Source of the DNA: Paracoccus indicus
GTDB lineage: Bacteria > Pseudomonadota > Alphaproteobacteria > Rhodobacterales > Rhodobacteraceae
Reading direction: 5' to 3'
DNA length: 64,000 bases
NCBI RefSeq assembly: GCF_003056335.1
Contig: NZ_PYWA01000001.1
Location: 372,001 to 436,000 of the forward strand
In this document: piece by piece, positions 17,705 to 26,098 of the stretch
Numbering within the stretch: position 1 is the stretch's first letter
Layout of the letters: every line of letters begins with the position of its first letter
The notes under the pieces: generated by a model
Databases searched by the model: none
What the model saw: the letters and a program-made list of their open reading frames with translations, nothing else
What the model was told of the DNA's origin: nothing
Made by a program: the position numbers and the translations under genes

Positions 17705-19072
17705 ATGCCTGAGATACAAGCCATCACCAGCCCGATCCAGCTTGCCGAGATGCCGTCCGGCACGGCCCCCGACCAGCCGGTCGTCGATTCGGGCTTCGAG
17801 CCGATCTTGCTGGACCGGACCGTGGCCGCCATGCAGGTCGCGCCACGGGCATTGGCGACGGCTCTGCCCGCGATCCCGAAGGGTGATCCGCTGGCCCAAT
17901 GGCTGGAACAGGCCAGCGGCATCAGCGCGGATTTCACGCCGCCCGCGACCACCCTCCCCCCCGAGATCGAGGCGATGATCGCCACGCCCCAGCCTGTGGT
18001 CGTCATCGACGAGGCCGAGGTTCTGACGGACGCCCCCCCGGCGTTGCCGGTCGATGCCCCGTTGGGGCCGAAGGGCACTGTGGCAATGAAGGCGGCCTCT
18101 GCCGAGGAAACCGTCGAGATTGCAGATCTGGCCCCTACCCCCGAGATGGCCGATCAAGCCGAACATGAGCAAGCGGCCACGCGCACCGTCGCAACGCCTC
18201 CGGACATGCACATCGCCGCCCCGATCGCTTCGATTCACGTTCCCAACGACAAGGCAGCACCCGGCCAAGGGCTTGTCGTGCCGTCTGTACAGCCCCTTCT
18301 GAGGCCCTTCCAGGCGACGCCTGCCATTGCCCCCTCTGCGCAAGCAGGGATCGCCCCGGCAACTGCAACCCGGTCGACGCCGGTCCAGGCAGTCTCTGCC
18401 GCGACCATGCTGTCCGAACCCGCGACGGCGCTTCAGCCCGAAACTGCGATTGCCCCCGATGCGCCGGTCGATACGCCGCCCCCCTTGAACCGCGCCGGGT
18501 TCGTGGCCGAGGGTGCGGCGCAGGTATCGCGGCCGCTGCCTCAGGCCCTGCGCGAGGCTGTCGTCACCGCCGAACAGATGCCCATGCCCGATGCATCGCC
18601 GCTGCAACAGCACCGCGGCGATGCCCCACAGGCGACCCCGACCGGACAGCCGCAGCAGGCCTCGCCCCATGCGCCTGCGCCCCATGCCGATCCGCGCCCG
18701 GTGATGCAGCAGGTCACCTTGGCCATGGTCACGACGCGCAAGGATGCCACCGAGATCGCCTTGGCCCCCGAGGAACTTGGCCGGCTCCGCCTAGTCATCT
18801 CGGGTCCCGACCGCAACCATGTCACCATCTGGGCCGAACGCCCCGAAACGCTGGACTTGGTGCGCCGCAATGCCGACATGCTGACCCAGCACCTGCAGGA
18901 CGCCGGGATCGAGACCGCGGACATGGAATTTCGCCGGGACGACAGCGGCCCTTGGCACAGCGACGATCGGGGCCACACCTCGGCAGAGGCTGAGGGCGGC
19001 GAGACCCCGATGATCACCCGCGTCCAGATCACCCCGCCTTCCAGCGACCGCCGCGTCGATATCAGGCTATAG
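17705..19072 (+). CDS. fliK: Flagellar hook-length control protein FliK
   Basis: A 455-aa protein with a long, low-complexity Ala/Pro/Thr-rich first part (residues 1-330) and a compact C-terminal domain around residues 340-430. That domain carries the FliK substrate-switch signature: the ATEIALAPEELGRLRLVIS core, then a conserved helix ending in LTQHLQDAGI. FliK is secreted as a ruler during hook growth and tells FlhB to change export from hook to filament proteins. It is divergent from flgJ across a 100-base gap and is followed nine bases later by flgD. Confidence 0.9.
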   Translation: MPEIQAITSPIQLAEMPSGTAPDQPVVDSGFEPILLDRTVAAMQVAPRALATALPAIPKGDPLAQWLEQASGISADFTPPATTLPPEIEAMIATPQPVVVIDEAEVLTDAPPALPVDAPLGPKGTVAMKAASAEETVEIADLAPTPEMADQAEHEQAATRTVATPPDMHIAAPIASIHVPNDKAAPGQGLVVPSVQPLLRPFQATPAIAPSAQAGIAPATATRSTPVQAVSAATMLSEPATALQPETAIAPDAPVDTPPPLNRAGFVAEGAAQVSRPLPQALREAVVTAEQMPMPDASPLQQHRGDAPQATPTGQPQQASPHAPAPHADPRPVMQQVTLAMVTTRKDATEIALAPEELGRLRLVISGPDRNHVTIWAERPETLDLVRRNADMLTQHLQDAGIETADMEFRRDDSGPWHSDDRGHTSAEAEGGETPMITRVQITPPSSDRRVDIRL

Positions 19073-19081
19073 GAGAGACCC

Positions 19082-19750
19082 ATGGTCGATGCCATCACCA
19101 GTCCCGCCACCCAGACTGCCGCCAAGGCGCAACCGACCGCCTCCGGGTTTTCCGGGGCGACGGGGGGCGATTTCCAGACCTTCCTCACGATGCTGACCGC
19201 GCAGCTGAAGAACCAGGACCCCCTGAACCCGATGGAGGGCACCGATTTCGCCATCCAGCTGGCCACCTTCGCCGGTGTCGAACAGCAGGCACTTGGCAAC
19301 AAGTACCTGGAACAGATGGCCGGTGCGGGCGGATCGGGCGGGCTTGGCAGCATGGCCAGCTGGATCGGCAAGGAGGCCCGTACCACCGCCCCCGTCTGGT
19401 TCGGCGAGGCGCCCGTCACGCTGGACATCGCCCCCCATGCGCAGGCCGATGTCGTGCAGCTGATCACCACCGATGCCGCCGGCAATATCGTCGGGCGCGA
19501 GGATATCGGCACGGGAACCGGCCAGGTCGACTGGTATGGCCGGACCGAGGATGGCGGCAAGCTGCCCGACGGCACCTACAGCTTCACCCTGGAAAGCTGG
19601 CGCAACGGCGAGCTGATCGACCAGGTGCAGGTCGGCGCCTATGCCCGCATCACCGAGGCGCAGCTGGGCAGCGACGGGGCATCGGTGATCTTCCAGGGCG
19701 GCAGCGCGGCCCCCGCGGATCAGGTGACGGCGCTGCGCGACCCCGCCTGA
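19082..19750 (+). CDS. flgD: Flagellar hook capping protein FlgD
   Basis: FlgD is the scaffold that caps the growing hook and lets FlgE subunits add. The 222-aa protein has the N-terminal export/capping signature TFLTMLTAQLKNQDPLNPMEG (residues about 35-55) followed by FAIQLATFAGVEQQ. Its C-terminal half is beta-rich and FlgD-Ig-like (TGTGQVDWYGRTEDGGKLPDG). GGAGA at 19072-19076 precedes the ATG. It forms a unit with fliK. Confidence 0.95.
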   Translation: MVDAITSPATQTAAKAQPTASGFSGATGGDFQTFLTMLTAQLKNQDPLNPMEGTDFAIQLATFAGVEQQALGNKYLEQMAGAGGSGGLGSMASWIGKEARTTAPVWFGEAPVTLDIAPHAQADVVQLITTDAAGNIVGREDIGTGTGQVDWYGRTEDGGKLPDGTYSFTLESWRNGELIDQVQVGAYARITEAQLGSDGASVIFQGGSAAPADQVTALRDPA

Positions 19751-19848
19751 CGCCCTGCCTGTTGACGCGGGGCGGGTTTCGACCGTAACCCGTTCCGACA
19801 TCCGCCCGCACACCGGCCGCCCCCGGACCGCCGCAGAAAGGACCAGCC

Positions 19849-20535
19849 ATGACCTTCGACCGCTCCATCAAGATCGCGCCCTCGATCCTCTCGGCGGATT
19901 TCGCCAATTTCGGCGCCGAGATCCGCGCCATCGAGGATCAGGGTGCGGATTGGGTGCATGTCGACGTCATGGACGGGCATTTCGTCCCGAACCTGACCTT
20001 CGGCCCGCCCGCCGTGAAGGCATTCCGCCCGCATGTGAAGACCTTCATGGACGTTCACCTGATGATCGCGCCGGTCGACGCCTATATCGAGGCCTATGCC
20101 GAAGCCGGCGCCGACATGATCACCGCCCATGTCGAGGCTAGTCCCCACCCCCACCGCACCCTTCAGGCCATCCGCGCGACCGGCAAGAAGGCTGGCATCG
20201 CCCTGAACCCCGGCACCCCGGTCGAGGCGGTCGAATACCTGCTGGACCTAGCCGACATGGTGCTGGTCATGACCGTGAACCCCGGCTTCGGCGGGCAGAA
20301 GTTCATCCACAGCCAGGTGGACAAGATCGCCCGTCTGCGTGGCATGATCGGGGACCGGCCCATCCACATCCAGGTCGATGGCGGGGTCGATCCGGTCACC
20401 GCACCGTTGGTCGCCAAGGCGGGCGCGGATGTGCTGGTGGCGGGATCGGCGGTCTTCAAGGGCGGCTCGGTCGATCAGCCTTCGGTCTATGGCGACAACA
20501 TGCGCGCAATCCGGACGGCCATCGAAGCCGTTTGA
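19849..20535 (+). CDS. rpe: Ribulose-phosphate 3-epimerase Rpe
   Basis: Rpe interconverts ribulose 5-phosphate and xylulose 5-phosphate in the pentose phosphate pathway. The 228-aa TIM-barrel sequence has [15 protein letters not shown], the metal-binding [16 protein letters not shown] (residues about 37-52), [16 protein letters not shown] and [11 protein letters not shown], all canonical. AAGGA precedes the ATG. The 98-base gap after flgD suggests a separate promoter. Confidence 0.97.
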   Translation: MTFDRSIKIAPSILSADFANFGAEIRAIEDQGADWVHVDVMDGHFVPNLTFGPPAVKAFRPHVKTFMDVHLMIAPVDAYIEAYAEAGADMITAHVEASPHPHRTLQAIRATGKKAGIALNPGTPVEAVEYLLDLADMVLVMTVNPGFGGQKFIHSQVDKIARLRGMIGDRPIHIQVDGGVDPVTAPLVAKAGADVLVAGSAVFKGGSVDQPSVYGDNMRAIRTAIEAV

Positions 20536-20591
20536 CAAACGGCCCGCCCGCGCGTCTGCTGCCCGCCGACAAAGCCAAGCAGGAGGACGCG

Positions 20592-21371
20592 ATGGATCTG
20601 GGCATCAAGGGAAAACGGGCGCTGGTTTGCGCGGCATCCAAGGGATTGGGGCGCGGCTGCGCCGAGGCGCTGGCCGCGGCGGGCGTCGATCTGGTCATCA
20701 ACAGCCGGACCGAGGCCGAGATCACCCAGACCGCCCACGAGATCGCCGAGACCTATGGCGTCAGCGTCACGCCGGTCGCAGCCGACATCACCACCGCCGA
20801 AGGCCGCGCCAAGGTGCTGGATGCCGTCCAGCAGGCCGATATCCTTGTCACCAACGCGGGCGGCCCACCCCCCGGCGACTGGCAGGATTGGAGCCGCGAC
20901 GACTTCATCAAGGCCATCGATGCCAACATGCTGTCGGCCGTGGCGCTGATGCAGGCGCTGGTGCCGGGCATGATGGATCGTGGCTGGGGCCGGGTCGTCA
21001 ACATCACCTCGCAATCGGTGAAATCGCCCATCGCGGTTCTGGGGCTGTCTAACACGGCGCGGGCCGGACTGACGGGCTTTGTCGCGGGCATGTCGCGGCA
21101 GGTCGCTGGCAAGGGCGTCTGCGTGAACAACCTTCTGCCGGGCATCCACGACACCGACCGCGCCACGGGCTTGGATGCGGGCGTGGCCAAGTCCAAGGGC
21201 ATCACCCCGTCCGAGGCACGCATGCAGCGCGAGGCGACCATCCCCACCGGCACCTATGGCCGGGCGGATGATTTCGGCGCGACCTGCGCCTTCCTCTGCA
21301 GCCAGCAGGCGCGCTTCATCGTCGGCCAGAACATCCTGCTGGATGGCGGGGCGCTGAACGCCACTCTGTGA
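20592..21371 (+). CDS. SDR-family oxidoreductase with a replaced YxxxK motif
   Basis: A 259-aa Rossmann protein (MDLGIKGKRALVCAASKGLGRG) with the SDR cofactor loop, the NAGG motif (about residues 94-97) and the NITSQSV serine strand. At the place where classical SDRs have the catalytic YxxxK, it reads SNTAR, so both Tyr and Lys are missing. This is a trait of a known FabG-like subgroup and not damage. Substrate is unknown. AGGAGG at 20581 fixes the start at ATG 20592 rather than an in-frame ATG at 20532. It lies 56 bases after rpe. Confidence 0.88.
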   Translation: MDLGIKGKRALVCAASKGLGRGCAEALAAAGVDLVINSRTEAEITQTAHEIAETYGVSVTPVAADITTAEGRAKVLDAVQQADILVTNAGGPPPGDWQDWSRDDFIKAIDANMLSAVALMQALVPGMMDRGWGRVVNITSQSVKSPIAVLGLSNTARAGLTGFVAGMSRQVAGKGVCVNNLLPGIHDTDRATGLDAGVAKSKGITPSEARMQREATIPTGTYGRADDFGATCAFLCSQQARFIVGQNILLDGGALNATL

Positions 21372-21444
21372 TGGTGCCACAGTTGCGGGACGGGGGTCGC
21401 CCTGCTAGGCACCCTCCGACCCGCTTCATGTGAAGGCCAAGATC

Positions 21445-22524
21445 GTGACGACGCCCCCAAGACTGGAAGTCCAGAGCCTGAGCCGCGCCTTCGATGGTGC
21501 GCCCGTCGTCGACGACGTCAGCTTCCAGGTGCAGGCCGGACAGGTCGCCTGCCTGCTGGGGCCCTCGGGGTGCGGCAAATCCACGACGCTGCGGATCGTC
21601 GCGGGCGTCGACATGCAGGACAGCGGCCGGATCATGGTGGACGGCAAGCTGGTCTGCGACACGCATTTCCGCGTGCCCCCCGAACGCCGCGCCATCGGGT
21701 TGATGTTCCAGGATTTCGCGCTATTCCCCCATCTGCCCGTGCGCGAAAACGTCGCCTTTGGTCTGCCCGGCGGCTTCAAGGCCAACCGCGACCGCGTGAC
21801 CGAGCTGCTGGACCGTGTCCGCATGTCTGCCCATATCGACAGCTTTCCGCATGAACTCTCGGGCGGCGAACAGCAGCGCGTCGCATTGGCCCGCGCCTTG
21901 GCCCCCCGCCCCCGCGTCCTGCTGATGGACGAGCCGTTCAGCGGGTTGGACGAACGCCTGCGCGACGGCATCCGCGACGAAACACTGGCCTTGCTGAAGG
22001 AAGAGGGCACCGCCGTCCTGCTGGTCACCCATGAACCGCATGAGGCGATGCGCATGGCTGACCAGATCCTGCTGATGCGCAAGGGGCGCATCGTGCAGCA
22101 GGGGGCGCCCTATAACCTCTATAACGCGCCGGTGGACCGGCAGGCGGCGGGCTTCTTCAGTGACATCAACGTGCTGGAGGGCACGGTCCAAGGCGCGCTG
22201 ACCGACACGCCCTTCGGCCAGTTCCTGACGCCGGGCATGCCGGACGGGGCGCAGGTCGATATCGTCATCCGCCCCCAGCACCTGAAACTGGACTTCGACC
22301 GTGCGGGTCAGGGCCCCGCCCCCACGGTTGAAAACGGCACGGCGGCGCGGGCGCGGGTGACGCGGGCGCGTTACCTTGGCCGCGAATCGCTGGTGGAATT
22401 CGCCACCGATCAGGGCAACATCAGCCTGAACGCGACCGTCCCGGGGGTCTTTCTGCCGCCGGTCGGCACGCAGATGTGGCTGATGCTGCGCCGCGACCGG
22501 GTCTTCGTCTTCCCCCGCAGCTAG
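21445..22524 (+). CDS. ABC transporter ATP-binding protein, FbpC/PotA type
   Basis: A ~359-aa ATPase with Walker A GPSGCGKST, Q-loop FQDFALFPHL, signature LSGGEQQRVALARAL, Walker B VLLMDEPFSGLDE and H-loop VTHEPHE, followed by a C-terminal TOBE-like domain (VDIVIRPQHLKLDF). This layout is that of importers for ferric iron, spermidine or similar solutes, but no permease or binding-protein gene is adjacent, so the substrate cannot be named. I favour GTG 21445, with GAAGG eight bases upstream; GTG 21430 is an alternative without a site. It ends on a CTAG shared with the convergent gene. Confidence 0.85.
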   Translation: MTTPPRLEVQSLSRAFDGAPVVDDVSFQVQAGQVACLLGPSGCGKSTTLRIVAGVDMQDSGRIMVDGKLVCDTHFRVPPERRAIGLMFQDFALFPHLPVRENVAFGLPGGFKANRDRVTELLDRVRMSAHIDSFPHELSGGEQQRVALARALAPRPRVLLMDEPFSGLDERLRDGIRDETLALLKEEGTAVLLVTHEPHEAMRMADQILLMRKGRIVQQGAPYNLYNAPVDRQAAGFFSDINVLEGTVQGALTDTPFGQFLTPGMPDGAQVDIVIRPQHLKLDFDRAGQGPAPTVENGTAARARVTRARYLGRESLVEFATDQGNISLNATVPGVFLPPVGTQMWLMLRRDRVFVFPRS

Positions 22525-24194
22525 CCCTGCCCCGTGGCAGCGCGATAGGCCGCCAGCACCTGCGCCAGATGCGCCTGCCGCCCGGCGGGATCGGCCAACC
22601 CCTCGCAGATGCGCCGCGCCCGCCCCGAAATGCGCTTGCATTCATCCGGGTTCGCCCGCGCCCAAGCCAGCCGCTCGGCCAGATCCGCACCGCCCGAGGC
22701 CAGCGGGATGTAGTGCCGCCACGGCTTGAACAGGCCGGTGACGAAGCTTTCCCAGCCGTCCTCCTCTTTCAGGACGACGGCATGGCTGTTGGCCAGCGGC
22801 AGGAAATCGGCATCGCCATCGCCGCCCCCCATGCTGATGGCATAGCGACCCTGCGGGGCATCGCCGCGCATTGGGGCAGAGAGGCCCACCCGTGCCAGCA
22901 CGCCTGCGGTCCGGTCGTCGGGATGCAGCGCCAGATCGGTCCCGGGCAGCCCGGCGTTCCGTTCAAGGAACCGCCAGCGGGCACTGCGCCGGATGGCACC
23001 TGCGTCAGGGCTGTTGCCCGTCGCGCCATCGACCCAATGGCGCAGGTCATCACCGTGGGGATCCTGCGCATAGCCCGACAACCGCCCGCGCCAGACCGCC
23101 AGATCGGCGCGATCCTGGAAGGGCGGATCATCGCCCAAGGGCGCACCCGGAAAGCCGTCATTCCCGATGCGGTGCAACCAGGGCGCGGGCCACAGAAAGA
23201 CGTCCTCGGCCCCCTTGCGCCGCAATCCCGCGATCACCGGCCCGCCCGAGGGTTGGACGCTGCCCGTCAGGCAGGCGGGCCGCATGTCCAGCCAATAGCG
23301 TCCCCCTCGTGCCACCTGCGCGATGTCATTCGCGGTAGAGGTGCTGCGCAACAATCCGAAATGCCCCGCATCCTGAAAGAAGCGCCCGCCCGGCCCGCGC
23401 ATGACAGGCAGTTGCCGCCCCTTTGCATCGCTCAGCCGACCCGCGTCCATATCCAGAAGGACGGCGTGATCGCTTGGGCAATCCACGCGCCCCGACAGCC
23501 GCGCGGGCTGCGCAAAGCCCGCCAGCCGCGCGGCCAGTCTGTCGCGACGCGGCGCATGGACCCTGGGGGCCGGGGCATCCAGCATCTGTTGCAACCGCGC
23601 CGGATAATCCTTGCGCGCCTTGCGCACCCCCGCCCCGGGCAGCTTGGGTGCCACCGACAGGTCGTACCAGGGCGCAAGTGCGGTGCGGTAATCGTCGGGG
23701 GTGGCCTCGTCGATGTCGATCTCAATGAAGCGATCTCGGCCCGCGAAATGGGCGCGGCACCCTGCGATGTGATCCTGCCACTCCTGCCGCCAGATGTCGC
23801 CCAGATCGGCCAGACCGACCCCAAGGCTGGCGGCATAGCTGCGCGCATAGCGCCCGCCCCAATGCAGGTATCGGCTGGCCACCCAGTCATCGACATTGCG
23901 GGTGTTCAGCAGGAAGACCGCCCCCGGAAAGCTGGCATCAAGGAAGGCATATTCCTTGAAGGCCTCGATCACGGGCATGTTCAGGAAACGCACCGATTCC
24001 ATGTCGGTGAAGGCCACGGTCTCGCCCGCCCAACGCTGCAAAGGTGCGCGGCCCGTCATTTTCGACCAGGCGATGTCGTCGGCCAGCGCCCCTTCGGCCC
24101 AATGGACCGCCGGTATGCCGTTCAGATCGAACAGCTTCGCGATGAAGGTCGTGCCGCATTTGTTGAAGCCGATCTGGAAGAACTTGGGCAGCAT
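22521..24194 (-). CDS. Sulfotransferase-like domain fused to a GT90 glycosyltransferase-like domain
   Basis: A 557-aa protein with two apparent catalytic parts. Residues 1-200 look like a PAPS-dependent sulfotransferase: the phosphosulfate loop IGFNKCGTTFIAKLF at the N-terminus, then FLLNTRNVDDWVASR and a coupled helix. Residues about 320-550 resemble glycosyltransferase family 90 (CAP10/LpsA-like), with the LANSHAVVLKEEDGWES and KPWRHYIPLASGGADL pattern near the C-terminus. It probably builds or decorates a surface polysaccharide, an inference from domain types. No signal peptide or membrane segment is visible. Confidence 0.72.
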   Translation of the reverse strand: MLPKFFQIGFNKCGTTFIAKLFDLNGIPAVHWAEGALADDIAWSKMTGRAPLQRWAGETVAFTDMESVRFLNMPVIEAFKEYAFLDASFPGAVFLLNTRNVDDWVASRYLHWGGRYARSYAASLGVGLADLGDIWRQEWQDHIAGCRAHFAGRDRFIEIDIDEATPDDYRTALAPWYDLSVAPKLPGAGVRKARKDYPARLQQMLDAPAPRVHAPRRDRLAARLAGFAQPARLSGRVDCPSDHAVLLDMDAGRLSDAKGRQLPVMRGPGGRFFQDAGHFGLLRSTSTANDIAQVARGGRYWLDMRPACLTGSVQPSGGPVIAGLRRKGAEDVFLWPAPWLHRIGNDGFPGAPLGDDPPFQDRADLAVWRGRLSGYAQDPHGDDLRHWVDGATGNSPDAGAIRRSARWRFLERNAGLPGTDLALHPDDRTAGVLARVGLSAPMRGDAPQGRYAISMGGGDGDADFLPLANSHAVVLKEEDGWESFVTGLFKPWRHYIPLASGGADLAERLAWARANPDECKRISGRARRICEGLADPAGRQAHLAQVLAAYRAATGQG

Positions 24195-24318
24195 TTCGAC
24201 CCCTGCAAGGCGGTTTGCCCAGACGATGTGGCGGCCCGGCCCTGCCTGTCAACCATGCCCCGCCCTGCGACAAAAGGCTTGATTTGCCTGTGCCCCGACA
24301 GTAGCACCATCTGCAGGA

Positions 24319-24395
24319 ATTCGGGAGAAACCGGCGAATAGCCGGGGCCGAAGGAGCAGCCGCCCCGGCGAACTCTCAGGCAAAAGGACCGTTTT
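24319..24395 (+). promoter_or_regulatory. Glycine riboswitch, first aptamer
   Basis: Upstream of gcvT the leader shows the first of two glycine aptamers: CGGGAGAAACCGG, a GGGGCCGAAGGAGCAGCCGCCCC hairpin arm and ACTCTCAGGCAAAAGGACCG, the conserved core. With the second aptamer it forms the usual tandem switch that turns on glycine cleavage genes when glycine is abundant. The 120 bases before it (24195-24318) should hold the promoter; I see no clear boxes there. Confidence 0.93.
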
Positions 24396-24400
24396 CCCCA

Positions 24401-24480
24401 AGAACTCTGGAGAGTGGCCGCAAGGCCCGCCGAAGGGATAACGATCTCAGGCGCCCGATCCGGGCAGGGACAGAGGGGGC
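24401..24480 (+). promoter_or_regulatory. Glycine riboswitch, second aptamer
   Basis: After a short linker (GTTTTCCCCAAG) the second aptamer begins with AACTCTGGAGAGTGG and shows GCCCGCCGAAGGGATAACG, ATCTCAGGC and GGACAGAGGGG. The expression region and ribosome site (AGGAGG, 24537-24542) follow within 70 bases, just before gcvT at 24547. Confidence 0.93.
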
Positions 24481-24546
24481 ATCGACGTGCGGGCATTCTG
24501 TCCGTCCAACCGATGCCGAGCTTTCGGCAGAACCGCAGGAGGCCCC

Positions 24547-25671
24547 ATGGCCGACACGACCCGCCGGACCGGTCTTTACGACCTTCATATCGAACTTGGT
24601 GCCAAGATGGTGCCCTTCGCGGGATGGGACATGCCCGTCCAATTCCCGATGGGTGTGATGAACGAACATCTGCACACCCGCGAACATGCCGGTCTGTTCG
24701 ATGTCAGCCACATGGGACAGGTGATCGTCCGCCCGCTGGACGGCAACATGCAGACCGCCGCGCTGGCGCTGGAGACGCTGATCCCCGCCAATGTGCTGGA
24801 CCTTGCGCCGGGGCGGCAGCGCTATGGCCTGTTCACCAATGATCGGGGCGGCATCCTGGACGACCTGATGTTCGCCAATCGCGGCGACCACTTCCTGCTG
24901 GTGGTGAATGCCGCCTGCGCCGATCAGGACATCGCCCATCTGCAGACACTGGAAGGCGTCAGCGTCGAACCAGTGACCGATCGCGGGTTGATCGCGCTGC
25001 AGGGCCCTCGCGCAGGCGCCGCCCTTGGCCGCCTGATCCCCGCCGCCACCGACATGCGCTTCATGGACAGCCTGACACTGGGCTGGCAGGGGCATGACCT
25101 GTGGATCTCACGCTCGGGCTATACCGGCGAGGACGGGTTCGAGATCTCGGTCCCCGACCACGCGCTCGAGGCTTTCGCCCGTGCCCTGCTGGACCAGCCC
25201 GAGGTCGCCCCCATCGGCCTTGGCGCCCGCGATAGCCTGCGGCTGGAGGCCGGGATGCCGCTTTACGGTCACGACATGGACCCCGAGGTCACACCCGCCC
25301 AAGCCGCGCTTGGCTGGTCCATCCCCAAGGTCCGCCGCAACGGCGGCCCCCGCGCGGGCGGTTTCCCCGGTGCGGATGCGGTGCTTGCCGAACTGGACAC
25401 AGGCCCCGCCACGACGCGCCGCGGGTTGCGCCCCGAAGGCCGCGCCCCCATCCGCGAGGGCGTGGCCCTGTTCGCCGATCAGACCGGCGACGCCCCCCTT
25501 GGCACCGTGCGCTCGGGGGGCTTCGGGCCCTCGGTCGGCGGGCCCGTCGCTATGGCGATCATCGACGCCAGCCTTCCCGAGGGCACGACCATCTGGGCCG
25601 AGTTGCGCGGCAAGCGCGTTCCGGTCACCATCGCCGCACTTCCCTTTGTCACGCCCTCCTACAAACGCTGA
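24547..25671 (+). CDS. gcvT: Aminomethyltransferase GcvT (glycine cleavage T protein)
   Basis: GcvT transfers the methylene group from the aminomethyl-lipoyl H protein to tetrahydrofolate and releases ammonia. The 374-aa sequence begins RTGLYDLHIELGAKMVPFAGWDMP and has FDVSHMGQ, the SGYTGEDGFEI folate-site motif (about residues 194-204) and LEAGMPLYGHDMD. The ATG 24547 follows AGGAGG; an in-frame start at 24487 would lie near the riboswitch and is unlikely. First gene of gcvT-gcvH-gcvP. Confidence 0.97.
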   Translation: MADTTRRTGLYDLHIELGAKMVPFAGWDMPVQFPMGVMNEHLHTREHAGLFDVSHMGQVIVRPLDGNMQTAALALETLIPANVLDLAPGRQRYGLFTNDRGGILDDLMFANRGDHFLLVVNAACADQDIAHLQTLEGVSVEPVTDRGLIALQGPRAGAALGRLIPAATDMRFMDSLTLGWQGHDLWISRSGYTGEDGFEISVPDHALEAFARALLDQPEVAPIGLGARDSLRLEAGMPLYGHDMDPEVTPAQAALGWSIPKVRRNGGPRAGGFPGADAVLAELDTGPATTRRGLRPEGRAPIREGVALFADQTGDAPLGTVRSGGFGPSVGGPVAMAIIDASLPEGTTIWAELRGKRVPVTIAALPFVTPSYKR

Positions 25672-25682
25672 AGGACAACGCT

Positions 25683-26042
25683 ATGCTGAAATACACCGAC
25701 GACCACGAATGGCTGCGCGCCGAAGGCGATGAGATCGTGGTGGGCATCACGAAGCACGCCAGCGAACAGCTGGGCGACGTGGTCTTCATCGAACTGCCCG
25801 AGGAAGGCACCGATGTCATCGCCGGGGACGAGATCGTGGTGATCGAATCGGTCAAGGCCGCCTCCGACATCACCGCCCCCGTCGGCGGCACCATCACCGC
25901 CGTCAACACGGCGCTGGCCGATGCGCCGGGCGACGTGAACGCCGATCCGATGGCCGCGTGGTTCTTCCGCATCAAGCCCGCCGATCCGGCCGCGATAGAA
26001 GGCTTCATGGATGAAGCCGCCTACAAGGCATTGGTCGACTGA
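25683..26042 (+). CDS. gcvH: Glycine cleavage H protein GcvH
   Basis: A 119-aa lipoyl carrier that shuttles the aminomethyl group between the P, T and L proteins. It opens [11 protein letters not shown] and has the lipoylation motif IESVKAASD with Lys58 as the modified residue. The tail ([23 protein letters not shown]) is standard. It starts 11 bases after gcvT with GAAGGA upstream. No dihydrolipoamide dehydrogenase gene is in this operon, so the L protein comes from elsewhere. Confidence 0.98.
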   Translation: MLKYTDDHEWLRAEGDEIVVGITKHASEQLGDVVFIELPEEGTDVIAGDEIVVIESVKAASDITAPVGGTITAVNTALADAPGDVNADPMAAWFFRIKPADPAAIEGFMDEAAYKALVD

Positions 26043-26098
26043 CCTCTTGTGCGGGGGCACGCGGCCCCCGCATCCCCCCTGCCAGGAGCGTGACCCGA

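Noticed and set aside
20592..21371. Inactivated SDR gene
   Set aside because: The missing YxxxK is replaced by an SNxxR motif that appears to be a trait of a subgroup; the frame and all other motifs are intact.
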